This document shows, piece by piece, positions 11,625 to 22,985 of a stretch of DNA of 64,000 nt. The position numbers were made by a program, and so were the translations under genes. The stretch is from Voacanga thouarsii (Eukaryota; Streptophyta; Magnoliopsida; Gentianales; Apocynaceae), in contig JANUWF010002421.1 in NCBI GenBank assembly GCA_026120185.1, positions 1,364,001 to 1,428,000 on the forward strand. Reading direction: 5' to 3'. A model generated the notes under the pieces. The model saw nothing but the letters and a program-made list of their open reading frames with translations, was not told where the DNA came from and searched no databases. Positions within the stretch are counted from its first letter, which is position 1. Each line of letters starts with the position of its first letter.

Positions 11625-13856
11625 TGTAACACCCCAGATGACCTAGGCCCGCCAAGGCCGGGGATGTCGCCCCGTCCGAAGGACAAGGGGTCTTTATAAC
11701 TAGGTCACAAATAAAATTGCTGAAATAAACAATACTCAAACTAAAAAGAATTTATTACAACCCAAAATACTTCAAAAGTACATCCATGAAATCCCAAAAC
11801 AAAAACCATAATTAAGATCATCCACACTCGTCTCCCCAAAGCAGTACATAAAAAAAAATAATAATTCTTTACTTATAAAGATTTTGCTTGCCAATGTGTG
11901 CTTTGGGTGTTTAGTGGAAACAGTTCGTGGATGCAAAGTGTAAACTCTTTATAAGAGAAACATTGGCAAGCAATCAACATTAGTCAAAAGCAAGAGTGGT
12001 GTTTTGGCTCTTCTAGCCATACATAAGTAATGAAATCAACCACTCGGAAGAAAGGGATATGGGTACCACACTTTGGGCCCCATAACTGGTCAGAATGCCT
12101 AACACGTTGTGAAGACTGACAAAAGTAGGTGATCGGCCTACTGGGCAAGATACTCATTCTCTAAATCCAAACAACCGCCGGGTGTCCATTCCGGCAAAAA
12201 CACAGTCACTTAACTGAAACAAAATAAACTGCTAGTTCGGACCAGCACGATTCACTGGAACTGTCATCTTATCCGGGAAGGACTCACCCCTCAGAGGTGG
12301 CCACCTACTGAGTGACTTACCCTAACCCTTCAAAGACTAGTCCTAGTAGTCCACCCTTATTGAGTACTCAACGACGTTTCCCACTTGGGATAAAATGAAC
12401 ATAGCATTGCTCTGCATGAAAATAGCAATTTGAGGGTTTCCAAGGTTTTGAGCGAAATTAGTTTTAGAAAGAGTTTCGAGTTTGGAAAATCTGCTCATTA
12501 ACTTTTGAATAATTCCAGCATTGGAAATAAAAATGAATTCAACCCTCAATTGCCTTCAAATAAACGAGTGTCCATACACTCCATATTTAGCTTGCCATAA
12601 GAAAACATTTCACATTAATAGGTTTTATGCAGGAGCTTACCTGATTCTTGGTCACAACAAAAAGGTCTCGGACAGATGACCTAACCCCATATGGGCAAAT
12701 ACAAATCTTAATCAGATTCAAACCACAATCCACTTCCTTTGTTTTAAATCAACTCAATTCACTACTACCATGATCCTAGTATCCCAAGCTCTAAGGTAAA
12801 ATAATAATTGAATAGGTTTTTAAGCTAAATTTAATTTGTTATTTAAGATAATTAATGGATTAGGAAATAAATTCTAATAAGTTGAAAGTTTAAATCTTGT
12901 TACGGAAAATTTAGAGTTTATTTGATCAAGAGCCATAGGTGGTACTAGGTAAAATAGTGATTTAATGATAGCTTAGTTGTTAGAAAATAATTGATAGCTA
13001 AAACTAGTTAAGATTAAATTTAATAAGTCTTTCTTGGAAAATAATAAGTAAATCCTTAAGGGTTTTGATCTAGTAAATATTTTATTAAGTATAAATCTTT
13101 TTCATAAGGGCTTTAATTAATTTTCTTTATTTTAAATAATATTTATTTATTTTATTTTCTAGAAAAATCATTATTTATTTAACTAAAATATCCTTTACAT
13201 ATATTATAATTCCAAATCTACCCTTCCTAGGGTTTTCGAAATTCTTTAGCAAAAATTATTAGTAAATATTTTATTCATGAAGTAAAATTTGCTTAGGAAC
13301 AACTAGATCATGATCAAGATTCCATGGTCAACCATAATCAATAACATACTCAATCCTTCAATTCATCAAATCATCCAAGTCTTGCACATAGGCATAAATC
13401 TAAATTTATTATTACATTATTTAACCTCTACTAGCCTAAATATGATCATGGCTTCACAATCTAATCGTGCATATAAATCCTATTCACCCATAGTGACATA
13501 ATCTCTAGCATGCTTCATCACAAATGCTACCTATGATATGCATCAAATCTCAACTCATCATTAAATCCACCAATATAATCCTTCCATGCATAAATCCCAT
13601 CTCCTTCACAATCATACATATACTCATGCTTCAATCAACAACATCACATACACAAACCCATCACCATTCCTCAACCTATAGACATGATTCTAAATTTTAA
13701 AAAGAAGATTGAAGGTACTTACTTGATTGATGAATGACTTGAAGGAGTTTAGAGAAGATCTCAACTCCTAGATGGCTAATCTTATGCAAGAAAGGTGGCG
13801 AAAGCATGGCCATGGAGGAAGAGACCATTCGGCCAAGAGAGAGAATTTCGGTCCAT

Positions 13857-13907
13857 GAGAGAGAGAGAGAGAGAGAGAAAGAAGTCATTAGCATGATTAT
13901 TTATATA
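13857..13907 (-). promoter_or_regulatory. Candidate LTR promoter: TATA box and pyrimidine tract
   Basis: On the minus strand, TATATAAATA (13907-13898) is followed about 20 bases downstream by a long CT run, seen as (GA)n on the plus strand. TATA followed by a pyrimidine patch at the start site is common in plant promoters. The same arrangement recurs at the same LTR position in the other full-size copies. Confidence 0.5.
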
Positions 13908-15511
13908 GATTTTCACTAGAGATCATGTTTGAAGAAGATGATGTTGATAGGGTGAATTTACCTTGAAGATGTTTTTGTTCAGAAATTTCTGCTTTGATCC
14001 GAAGTAGCAAGATGTTTGGAGGAGTTTGATGTTAATAATAGTGTTGATGGATTCCCAGCAATGAGTAGACTAAATCTGGAGATTTTTGTGAGGGTTTGAG
14101 GTGGTTTGGAGGGGTATTAGGTGTAGAGAAGAAGTGGGTGTTCTTGGTGTAGTGTGTGTGTGTTCTTGATGCTTGAAGAAAAATCGAGAGAGGGAGAGAT
14201 GGTTTGTGCAGCTGCCGATTTTTCTGTGGGAATAGGCCTGGCCGAATTCTAGTAGGGTTTAGGGAGTTGATTCTCTGATTTGGAAGGGAAAAGGAAAGGT
14301 TAGTTGTTACAATCATGGAAGAATATTTTTGGGAAGTGAATTTGGAAAGTAGATATCCTAAGAATATCTTGATTTGTTTGGACAGCTTGAAGTCTCCAAT
14401 AGCCGACTGGATTGTGCAGCTCTTCTGGGGAATTAAGGCTGGTTAAAGGAGGCTTGTGATGGCCGAAACCAAGGTGCACAATGGTGGAGAAGATGTCTGA
14501 TCAATTGAGCAAAATTTTATGGAAAGTTGTTAAACAATATGGCTGAAATTTTGGAAAGTATTCAAGCTAAATTGCAGGGATTTGGTTGAGGGATTTTCGG
14601 ACAGCCATTATTGGAATTTCATGCAGAAGTTCAAGGGGATCAATGGAGATCTGTTGATGGAGGTTTAAGGGATGTTTTGACAGATTAAGGTTGGTGTTTT
14701 GGCTGGAAGAGAGATAGGAAACAAGCTGGACGAAAATCTGCCCAGAATTTTTGCTGCATAGTGATTTTTCTGGCAGATTTTTGTCTGCTGTTCAAAGACA
14801 TTTTGCAGCGAGTTTTGAAGGGGATTTTAGGGGTATTCAAGGCTGGTTTCCAGCCTTATTTATGGAGGAAAAACATGGCTAAGGTTCTGCACAAAATCTG
14901 GGAGAAAACAGCTTGGTTTGGAGCTCTCAAAGTTGATTTTCGTACAGGAATTTTTCCTGTTTTGCTCCAGCTTGAGCAGTCCGAATTTGGACAGAAACTT
15001 TCAGGTTTCAAACTGATCCTAAGGACCATTTTTCTGGTAGCATTTGGGAGGGAATGTGAGCTAGAATTTTTGACCTTTTGAAGGTACAACAAGCTGGAAA
15101 ATTTCAGCTCATTCCATGAAGATAGATGAACTAAGATAGAGGAAAAATTTCAGCAAGCTTTCAAGAGGGATTTTCCTCTTGAATTTTCCCACAAATCTAC
15201 CATATCTTCCAAACCAAAAGAAGTCTTTTGCCAAGACATTTTGATCCTAAAATACCTCATCACTCTACTAGATTTTCTGGAAAGAAAAAGGCTAGAACAT
15301 CTTGATCAAACCAATGAGTTGAAACTAAGGAAAACTAAAGATCAAGGAAGAACGATTTTCCCTATAAGAATTTTGAGAAGAGTAAAAGGAGTGGAATGAG
15401 ATTACTTCTATCATGTCTCTCCTAGAACATCATCACCACATTAATCTAGGCCCTTAAGGCCGAAACCATCCTTTCCTAAGCAAAAATAAAATTTACTCAA
15501 GCTAAAGCTTC

Positions 15512-15578
15512 TATGATGGACTTTGAACCTTAGACCTCCATAATTTATTCCAAAGCTCTAACCACTAAACCACAACAA
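15512..15578 (-). repeat. tRNA-like module in LTR
   Basis: The minus-strand A-box match TGGTTTAGTGGTTAGAG (15572-15556) and a B-box match (15530-15518, AGGTTCAAAGTCC) lie about 254 bases into the LTR. The B box is slightly eroded. Confidence 0.58.
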
Positions 15579-15831
15579 CTCTTGTTGATACTTTCACTAG
15601 AAAAATTATTTTCTATTCAATTCACCAGCTATCTCCCTATTTTCACCTCGCACAAAAATTACCATTTTGCCCTTCTCACACAACATTCACCTACACAACT
15701 TCAAAACAATAAACTCACATCCAAAGCATATAAAAATTAAATGAAAGCATATTTAAACATGAAATAAAGCATGATATGCATCCCCAACCCCCTTACTCTA
15801 TGGTTGGTCTTGACTGGGGTTTCACAGAAAC

Positions 15832-16330
15832 AGCGGACTCAGGACAAAAAAAAAACAGTGAAAGTATTCCAGATGCAATAAATTTGCTGACTGTTAAAGT
15901 AGATAGCCTTAGTTCAAACTTGGGAATAGGCTAACTGCAGTGAAAGAAAAACCTAAAAAGGATGAATCAGTGTCTACTCCATCAGCACCATCCCCATCAA
16001 AGGCAACTATAGAACAACCTGTCCCTGAAGCCGAAGAAGTAGCTGCAAAAGAGCAATAGGCTGAGAAAATGATAGTCCCTGAGTAAGGCAGAGAAAAATC
16101 CCTACATCAGGAAGATATAGTACCCACTGCCCCTACTAAACTCCTTGTCTCATCTGGAAAGAGACAAAAACATGTGACATTCAAGTAGAAATCTTGTAGG
16201 TTTGCTGGACAATATTCCATAAAAGGTGTCGGGTCCAAAATAAAGACTATTCATATTCCCTGCATGATTGGATCAGTAGATTACTTTCTAGCCTTCCTCT
16301 ACCAAAAACTCCTTACTACTTTTCATTGAA
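15832..16330 (+). pseudogene. Envelope-like ORF, segment 4 (decayed C-terminus)
   Basis: After the solo LTR the coding signal continues with frameshifts and stops. One frame gives a coiled-coil-like block (NLLTVKVDSLSSNLGI). A second, from about 15945, gives a Ser/Pro/Glu-rich tail (STPSAPSPSKATIEQPVPEA) that runs through several TAG/TAA codons. Such low-complexity tails are usual at the end of these proteins. The end near 16328 is approximate. Confidence 0.42.
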
Positions 16331-16484
16331 TAATTTTTATTTTTGCCCTAGAATTTGAACAATTTACTTTCTATCCTTTAACTACTATCTCTGCTTAGTT
16401 TATGAGTGCTTCATCTATGCAATCTCTATGCTTCATATGTTTACTGATTACTTTCTTTATTCTACATGTTAGTTGATGACAAAG

Positions 16485-16498
16485 GGGGAGAAAAATGA
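16485..16498 (+). promoter_or_regulatory. Internal polypurine tract (Sirevirus type)
   Basis: The sequence AAAGGGGGAGAAAAA follows the envelope-like ORF. Sireviruses are known to carry several such tracts between the last ORF and the 3' LTR. The tract next to the LTR here is the one at 19346-19356. Confidence 0.55.
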
Positions 16499-16632
16499 TA
16501 GCTAGGATTGTGATTGTGAATGATAATTAGGAATGTTGCAATTGTGGCACTATATGTTTGAACTTGGACAAAAATGGCAATTTGTGCACTATGCTCTGCT
16601 ATTGTGATTTCTGTGGTTGTGACATGCAGGCT

Positions 16633-18370
16633 ATCTCATAAGGGTTAAAATCACCATTCTTTTCCTAGTTATTTGATGATATTTTAAGATATATATGTTG
16701 TAATAACTAGACATATTCCTTCCTATTTGACATTTTACTTGTAAAAGGTATTTTTGAAAAATATGTGTAGATTTAAATTAAAGTCGAGCAGAAAATGCAC
16801 AGAACCATAATGTACCAGGCACAAGGTCTATCCAGTAGACCTGGCACCGGGTCCATTTTACTCCAACAATAGAGTTTGAGCAAGCTTCAAGGAAAATTCC
16901 AAAACAGACCTGACACTAAAAACAGAGCAAGAACAGAGTACACCTGGTGCTAGGTAGGTTGAAGGTACCCGCTACCAGGTATACTTTGGGGGCAGAAATT
17001 TTGTACGTGGAATTAGGGCTTATCAAATGATTTTGGTATTTTCCTACTCCTACTCGGTCGAGACTTCCTCAGCCATGAAATTGGCATCTAAGAGGCCTAT
17101 AAAAGTACAAGAGAACACAAGGGTTTGAGATATATAACTTTGAGAGGTGAATTAAATGGCAGAAATTTTGATTCTCCCATTGAAAGAGGAATTCTCCCAA
17201 GTCAAGGAGGATTGTTTAAAGGGAGTCTTCAAGGAAGAAGAAAGAGACTTGTTTATGAGTGCTTTCTTTTCTCTTTGTCTTTTTTTCCTTTAGCAATGAT
17301 ATATTCAATGCTTTTATTGTAATTTAACATTATTTTAGGATTCATGATTTTGTGTTAATTAGTTATTTGATCAATTTTTTTTCATCTTTGATATATGATT
17401 ACTTGATTTCATTGGTTGTTGATGTGAATTCTTCTAATTAACTTGAGACGATGATGTTAGTAGTTTCATTACATTAATTTTGTATTTATCTAATCTTAAT
17501 GGACTTGAGCGACAAAGCTAAGATTATAGGACTAAATGATCAAAGATTAATTGATTTCACCTCAAGCAAAGGATTATTAGCTAATTTCATGTTTATAAGA
17601 AATTAAGCCTAATGCATGTTGTGGTTATGATTAGCTTGATTGGAAAATCTGTTAATGTGATCAAAATATAGGATTCCATGGATAGAGAAACGAAGTGGGA
17701 TTTATCTAAGTAGAATCATTACTTGTGAGATGATTGAATTTTACTTTATATTCCTTCATGATGTCGAGATGATAATTAGTTGAGAGAATTGTTAATTGGT
17801 TCATTGTCATGTTTTCTAGGTTAATTGTCTAAATTGCATAAACATACATCCTTGAGTTGTATATGTTTCTTTTGTTTTTCTTTTTATTCTTTTCTTACTT
17901 TATTTGGGCCAATTAAACAATGAATGAAAAGTGATTAGTGTGTACTTGTTCATTTGAGGATTGATACTCATTAAATCTTTATACTGTGCTTATGATGAGT
18001 ATATTTTCTCACATGTGTATTTTAGGATTAATGTTATAATTAAAACTTGGGTAAGGAATGGATTTAAAATTGATGATTTTATATACCCAAAATTTATGCA
18101 TCACTATGCTAAAATTCTGCACTGCACTGCTGATCGATTGTCGCTATTATTGAGTATTTGGTTTTTATTTTGCACTAATTGAACTAATGTTGGATGAACT
18201 AATGATTGTGCAGAGTTGTGCTACGAATTGGAAATAGTTATTATGTTTTTCACTGCAACATATTTTTATGCAGATTTTGAATATTTTGTTAGATCCTGTG
18301 AAACTTTCTTTGGAATTCATGTTGAGAATTGGGTTTGATAAAACCAACATGCTGTGAAAATATTTTTTAT
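16633..18370 (+). mobile_element. Athila-like solo LTR (about 1.7 kb) in the Sirevirus 3' UTR
   Basis: Flanks AGGCT (16628-16632 and 18371-18375) match exactly, and the Sirevirus UTR reads through naturally when the block is removed. The interior resembles 22242-22985, which follows an Athila-like 3' end. Shared stretches include the 'cctagttatttgat' start, the 'aagaggcctataaa' promoter block and 'gaggattgata'. The ends are not the canonical TG and CA (ATCTCATAAGGG and TTTTTTAT), so the termini are decayed or the boundary is a few bases off. Confidence 0.5.
17098..17105 (+). promoter_or_regulatory. TATA box of the Athila-like LTR
   Basis: TATAAAAG in the context GAGGCCTATAAAAGTACAAG is matched by GAGGCCTATAAATG in the related LTR at about 22690. 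Conservation between two copies supports a promoter role. Confidence 0.5.
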
Positions 18371-18375
18371 AGGCT

Positions 18376-19356
18376 TATGATGAACATGATTTTTGATCTC
18401 TGAATGATTATGATCATAGTTTGCTGCTATCTAAAAAGACTTAAAGTGCCTCATTGAAAACTAGTTTGATATCTTGTTTCCAGTAAAAGGCATTTATTTT
18501 TTATTTTTTATAATAGTATAATTGAGATTGGGGTTGTTGATCAATCTATTTTTGGAAGCTATTAACATGTGGTTGTTCATCAATCTATTTTGAAAGCTAT
18601 TATGATATGCTCTATGATTAAAAATCTTAGATGATAAGGATAGTTATTCATATATCATTCATTGCATAAAACAGTCCTTAAAGTTTGAAATTTCTTGAGA
18701 AAACTCGGCTGGATCCAAAAATTTTGACAACTTGTTGTTTCCTGCACATATACAGGGGGAGTTTTGGACACACATTTTCTTTTTATCCAAAAGTTCAGTC
18801 CAATAATAAGTTTTAACAAGAAGACAGTTTTTATCTAACTTTACCGTATTTTGGACACATGTTTTAGACATTCAAAACCTAACGTCCAAAAGTTCCATAG
18901 TTTAACTTCACCAAGTTTTGGATGCACTTTTTGGTTGTCCAAAAATTGAATCCTGTTTTCTCTAAAATCACACTTCTTGATCTCATATTTTACATATATT
19001 CATATATGCATATATTAAGGGGAAGCATCCCATCATATGATTTATTTACTATATATCCTTGTGTACATATTCATATAATATTTTTTAAGGCTATTCTTTT
19101 AAAGGAATAGTTATGTGATGGAAGGAAGGAGGATATGGAGGTAGGCTGGGTCATAGGCTCATTGAGCCATGTTTATGTGTACATGCTTTAATTTCCATCT
19201 TAATCTCATAAGAACTCTTTGAGTCCTATAACAAGAGATTGCACTTCAATGAAAAATACTCTTATTTTTCTCCGTCTAACATGTTTGTACTATACATATT
19301 ATTATTTTTTATATCTCAATCCCATCAAATTTGTCATCACTCAAAAATAGGGAGAT
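18376..19356 (+). other. Sirevirus 3' UTR with polypurine tracts and GTCCAAA motifs
   Basis: This region is non-coding. It contains a purine tract CAGGGGGAG (18753-18761) and the LTR-adjacent tract ATAGGGAGAT (19347-19356), the likely primer for plus-strand DNA. Between 18660 and 18960 the motif TTGGAC or its complement GTCCAA/ATCCAAA recurs about seven times in both orientations. The motif also occurs inside the LTR near 19805-19850. Confidence 0.5.
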
Positions 19357-20643
19357 TGTTAGCCTGAAGGGCGTTATCCTGTGTTTTGACTTATGACAAA
19401 CATTGATGAGGACTAACTTATGTGATTTATATGTTATAGGACATGTTTAACCTCAATTCTTCCAAGGCATGCAAATAAGATTGCTAAGCAACTATTCAAC
19501 AACAGAATCCGAGAATGGGTGGTCAAGTAGAAGACTAAGTTTAAGAGATTGCATACCAAAAACTCATTATGGAAGAACCTTAGACTAGGAATCATTGTTA
19601 AAGTATTTTCTATGTAAATTTCTATGTCTTATTTACCTTATAAATCACTTTAATTCTACCTTAAAGCACTAAAATAAAAAGATTTTAAAGTTTTAAATCC
19701 TCAGAATTTTAGATTGAGTAATTTGGGTGACCTTACATCTAATAGTTTCATCCAAAATCCTATAAACAGTGTCAAATCAATTCTGCCTGAAAAAGTGTCA
19801 TTTTGGACTTACCTTTTAGATGTACTATCGTCCAAAAAGTGAGTCCAAAACTCCGGCAATTCTAACAACCAAAAACTTGCCGTTTTCTAGCTGTTGGAAC
19901 TCTACTTTTTGCTTCTATAAAAGGTTTGAAAAATCTATTTGAAAGTAAATTTTTATGCTATCCTTCTAAGAAACACTCTTGCCCTATAAAATACAAAAAT
20001 CTACTTTTTCATAGTGCTTCAAAGTGAAATCAAATTGTGTCAAAAAGGTAAAGTTTGTTTTGAGGTTATTTGTCTTGTATATCTGCTCAAAAGAGTGAGC
20101 CATTTTCATTTCATTTCTTTAATCAACTTTGTGTATCAAGGTTGTAGTGTAAAACCCATTTGGGGTAAACCTTGATTTATTAGTTGATTGAGAGGTTTTG
20201 GTAAAACCAAGTGTGGTGATCCTCTCTTGTATTTGGTGTAGTTTGATACCATTGTCTTGGATGAATGAAATCTGATTGAAAATCCTTAAGTGTAAGCTAA
20301 AGGTAGTGGATGTAGATCTTGGTAGATCGAACCACTATAAATCTTGAGTTATCTCTCTTTCAATTCAATTTCGGTCAACTACAAATCTTCCTTGTGCAAA
20401 AATTTTTTAAGTCTCTCAAAAGAAATCTTTATGGTTCTCAACAACTCATTTTCACTCCAGCATTAATTGCATCGTGTGTCTTTTTTTATTCAGAGTGTAG
20501 TTAACTCTTCGGTCATTTCGAAAACCTCTTGTTGTAGCAAGTCTTTTCGATCTAAGATTCAAAAGTTTTTTTTTTCATTAGATTTTTGAAAGAGCATTTT
20601 TAAATTTGCCAAAAACCTTATTCATCCCCTCTAAGGTTTTTCA
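19357..20643 (+). mobile_element. Sirevirus-like 3' LTR
   Basis: It starts TGTTAGCC directly after a purine tract and ends in 'cctctaaggtttttca', which resembles Sirevirus LTR ends. It is about 1.29 kb, and Sirevirus LTRs are usually about 1-2 kb. A TATA box lies at 19915. Only the 3' LTR is in the window, so divergence from the 5' LTR cannot be judged. Confidence 0.68.
19915..19923 (+). promoter_or_regulatory. TATA box in Sirevirus LTR
   Basis: TATAAAAGG sits about 560 bases into the LTR after an AT- and pyrimidine-rich stretch. The sequence and position suit an LTR promoter. Confidence 0.5.
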
Positions 20644-21010
20644 TAATTAATTTATTCCAACCCAATTCCCTTAATTAATTAATTATCTTTTCTGGGCCTT
20701 ATAAAAAATTCAAGATTAATTAATTAATTCTAATTGGACTCTTAGAATATATTTTATTCTCTTCCATATAATTATCCATTAAGCCTAGATTATGTCTAAA
20801 CAATATGAAGGTAACTTGAGCTACTTTGGGGACCAAGTGGCATATTATTCATGGCTACTAAAATGACCAAAATACCCTTACTATTAAATAGCTGCATTTT
20901 ACCTTTTTAAATATTCACATTTATTACCATATGAAAATATTGACCCCAAGAATAATATTGCTAAAGCAATGTCTCTGACCGACAGGTGAAATGACCGAAA
21001 TACCCCTATA
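20644..21010. other. AT-rich non-coding sequence, possibly part of the next LTR
   Basis: It is rich in TTAATTAATT runs and includes 'aaatgaccaaaatacccttac', a phrase frequent in plant LTRs. It may be the 3' end of the minus-strand copia LTR that I place at 21011-21792. I see no gene. Confidence 0.3.
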
Positions 21011-21792
21011 TGTAACACCCATCAATGAGACAGGATAAATGTACTAACACCCATCTCAAAGATATTTACCATCCTTAGATCTCTAGTTTGATAATCCATG
21101 ACTCACTCGAATGTACTTGCTCATTATTGGAAGATGCCCAAAAGCACACAATCCAAAGTCACATTCTCAGGGCCCTGTCCTGGACAATCACAAGGGGGTG
21201 ATTTAACTTCACTAAGTAAAGCATAAAAACTCTATTGCATGAGTCCGTCTTGACTAACTAGAGTAATACACCTAACGTACAAGGTTATTGATTTCGCAAA
21301 AGAAATCTTACCCAACATACATCAAAGTACAAGACCCTAGCTTTTCCAGACCACTAATTCATACTCAAGTATGAAGGTATCCATCCACGTTGTAACAATA
21401 ATAGTCTGGCCTCTGTAATTATAGTACTTTAAAAGAGACCACTACTACAAGTCCAGTTCTACGTATTCGAAATGTGCTTATGCCAATGATGTGAGTGAAC
21501 TACTCACTGATTCAAGGTAAAACATTCCTCATTGGAACTCATTGCATAATAGTCTTACCTTGATGAAATTTCCAGTTCCATCAAATGACTAAGAACTCAA
21601 TTTTACTTCTATGACAAGTACCCATAATCTATACCTTACTGCGAAGAACGACCGAACACATAGACCATTACTTGTCATACTAAGACCTTAAATGTGCAAT
21701 AATATAAGAAACAAACTAAATTGAATGAATAAACATTTTATTGCAATATATTTACATAGAATACATAGTCTTTGAGGGCATACTTTCCAACA
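21011..21792 (-). mobile_element. Copia-type LTR, minus orientation
   Basis: On the minus strand it begins TGTTGGAAAGTATGCCCTC, a start common among plant copia LTRs, and ends GGGTGTTACA. No target duplication is evident (CTATA left, ACTAA right), so the 3' boundary is uncertain and the LTR may extend into 20644-21010. No coding sequence adjoins it on either side, so it is a solo or truncated copy. Confidence 0.45.
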
Positions 21793-22241
21793 ACTAATAC
21801 GGTGAATGAAGAGGAAGACATTCACTTGAAGCTTTCAAATCCCTAAGTCTTCAAGTAGAAAAAAAAAAAAAACAAAGAGTAGAGTGTTTTCTTTTTTTGC
21901 TACTTAAAGTTATGCAAATTTGATTCTATGATACTTAAAGTTAGTTAAACGACTTAACTTGCATGATTTATGCTGCTTATGTTTTAGCTTAGATGGTGGA
22001 ATAATTTTCTTGTACTGAATATGAACTTTTATAACTTAACTTTGAGGGCCTTGGAGATATTTTCTTTAATACACGAGTTTGCAAAATTTTTTCTTAAAGG
22101 GTTAAATGAATGACAAGCCTTTGTTCATAGTTGAAGGGAAATTGTGGCTTTATTAGGGATAGACTTGTGTTAAGATATCTGTGTTATTTTTCCTTATTTT
22201 AGGTGTTAGATTGAGGACAAGCAAAGGCATAAGTGTGAGGG
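21793..22241 (+). mobile_element. Athila-like element, 3' internal end with polypurine region
   Basis: It contains 'gaggacaagcaaaggcataag' at 22213 followed by TGTGAGGGAACTT. Plant Athila/Tat elements characteristically have an AGGACAAGCAAA-type segment and TGTGGGGG just before the 3' LTR. The rest is non-coding apart from an A14 run near 21860. Confidence 0.5.
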
Positions 22242-22985
22242 AACTTAATAGGGAATAAATTTACCTATATTTCTCTAGTTATTTGATATTATTTTGTGAT
22301 ACTTTTGATTCATTAACTAGCCAACTCCCTTCATATTTCATATTTGCCTATAGAAAGTGTTTTTGGTGATTTTAGGCAGATATTGATAAAATTGAAGTTA
22401 AAATGGCAGATGTCGAGCTATCAACCAATACCAACCTAGAAAAAAACAACTAGGGTCGGCCCTTGCTCTAGAAGTTCAGGGCAAAATAGGGGAAAATGCA
22501 GAGCTATCGTGGTTTTGCACAGGTGAACTAGCATGGCCCAGAAGGGGTGAACAAGCACCGACTTGAGTATGTTCAGAGGCAGTTTTCACTCATTTTTTTA
22601 CGTGGAATTGGAAAGTACCAAAGAGAACTTTTGGTATTCTACTTATACTCGGCCTAGGACTTTTCTAGAGCATTTTTAGCAACCAAGAGGCCTATAAATG
22701 TTCTCTTTGGTATTCTACTTATACTCGGCCTAGGACTTTTCTCCTCTTGTTTAAGTCGATTAAACAGTGAATGAAGAGTAAATAACGGTAGTTGTTCCTT
22801 GAGGATTGATATTTGTTAAATCCCTATACTATACTTAACGATGAGTGTACTTGCTCATATGTGTGATTTGGAGATTAATGTTTTATTTAAAACTGGATTG
22901 GGAATGGACTTAAAATTACGTGATTTTTATAACCCAAATCGATGCATTATTGTTATATGAAAAGTGTGGTGAAGTAATATTTTTC
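22242..22985 (+). mobile_element. Athila-like 3' LTR, truncated or internally deleted
   Basis: It starts after the purine-rich segment and shares several blocks with the solo LTR at 16633-18370, in the same order, but is about 1 kb shorter because the middle is missing (around 22742). It contains TATAAATG at 22692 and a duplicated 37-base block. The right end is not defined. Confidence 0.45.
22630..22742 (+). repeat. 37-base exact direct repeat spanning the LTR promoter
   Basis: Copies at 22630-22666 and 22706-22742 start TTTGGTATTCTACTTATACT and end AGGACTTTTCT. They flank the candidate TATA box at 22692. Confidence 0.8.

Larger units (their letters stand above)
11625..15826 (-). mobile_element. 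Solo chromovirus LTR (4.2 kb) in the envelope-like ORF
   Basis: It starts TGTAACACCCC and ends GGGTTTCACA, with a perfect 5-base target duplication GAAAC (11620-11624 and 15827-15831). It is 4202 bases, the size of the other chromovirus LTRs, in minus orientation (the transcribed strand begins TGTGAAACCCC). It carries the family marks: palindrome TTGAGTACTCAA (about 12360), TATA plus CT/GA tract (13857-13907) and tRNA-like module (15512-15578). Open frames inside it (for example 14761-15081) show no recognisable domain and are taken as chance. Confidence 0.88.
1..20643 (+). mobile_element. Sirevirus-like Ty1/copia element, 3' part, broken up by nested LTRs
   Basis: The parts that belong together are an envelope-like ORF (from 287), a 3' untranslated region containing GGGGGAG purine tracts (16485 and 18753), a purine tract directly before an LTR (19346-19356), and the LTR itself (19357-20643), which starts TGTTAG and ends TTCA after a run resembling the usual Sirevirus LTR end. 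Known: Sireviruses (SIRE1/Maximus lineage) are copia elements that may carry an envelope-like ORF after pol and several polypurine tracts before the 3' LTR. The 5' LTR, gag and pol lie outside the window. Four insertions interrupt it: 1066-7352, 7567-11497, 11625-15826 and 16633-18370. The assignment to Sireviruses is inferred from this layout. Confidence 0.72.

Noticed and set aside
14761..15092. Open frames on both strands within a solo LTR (106 and 78 residues)
   Set aside because: They lie in LTR leader sequence with no domain. Similar frames in sister LTRs are broken differently.
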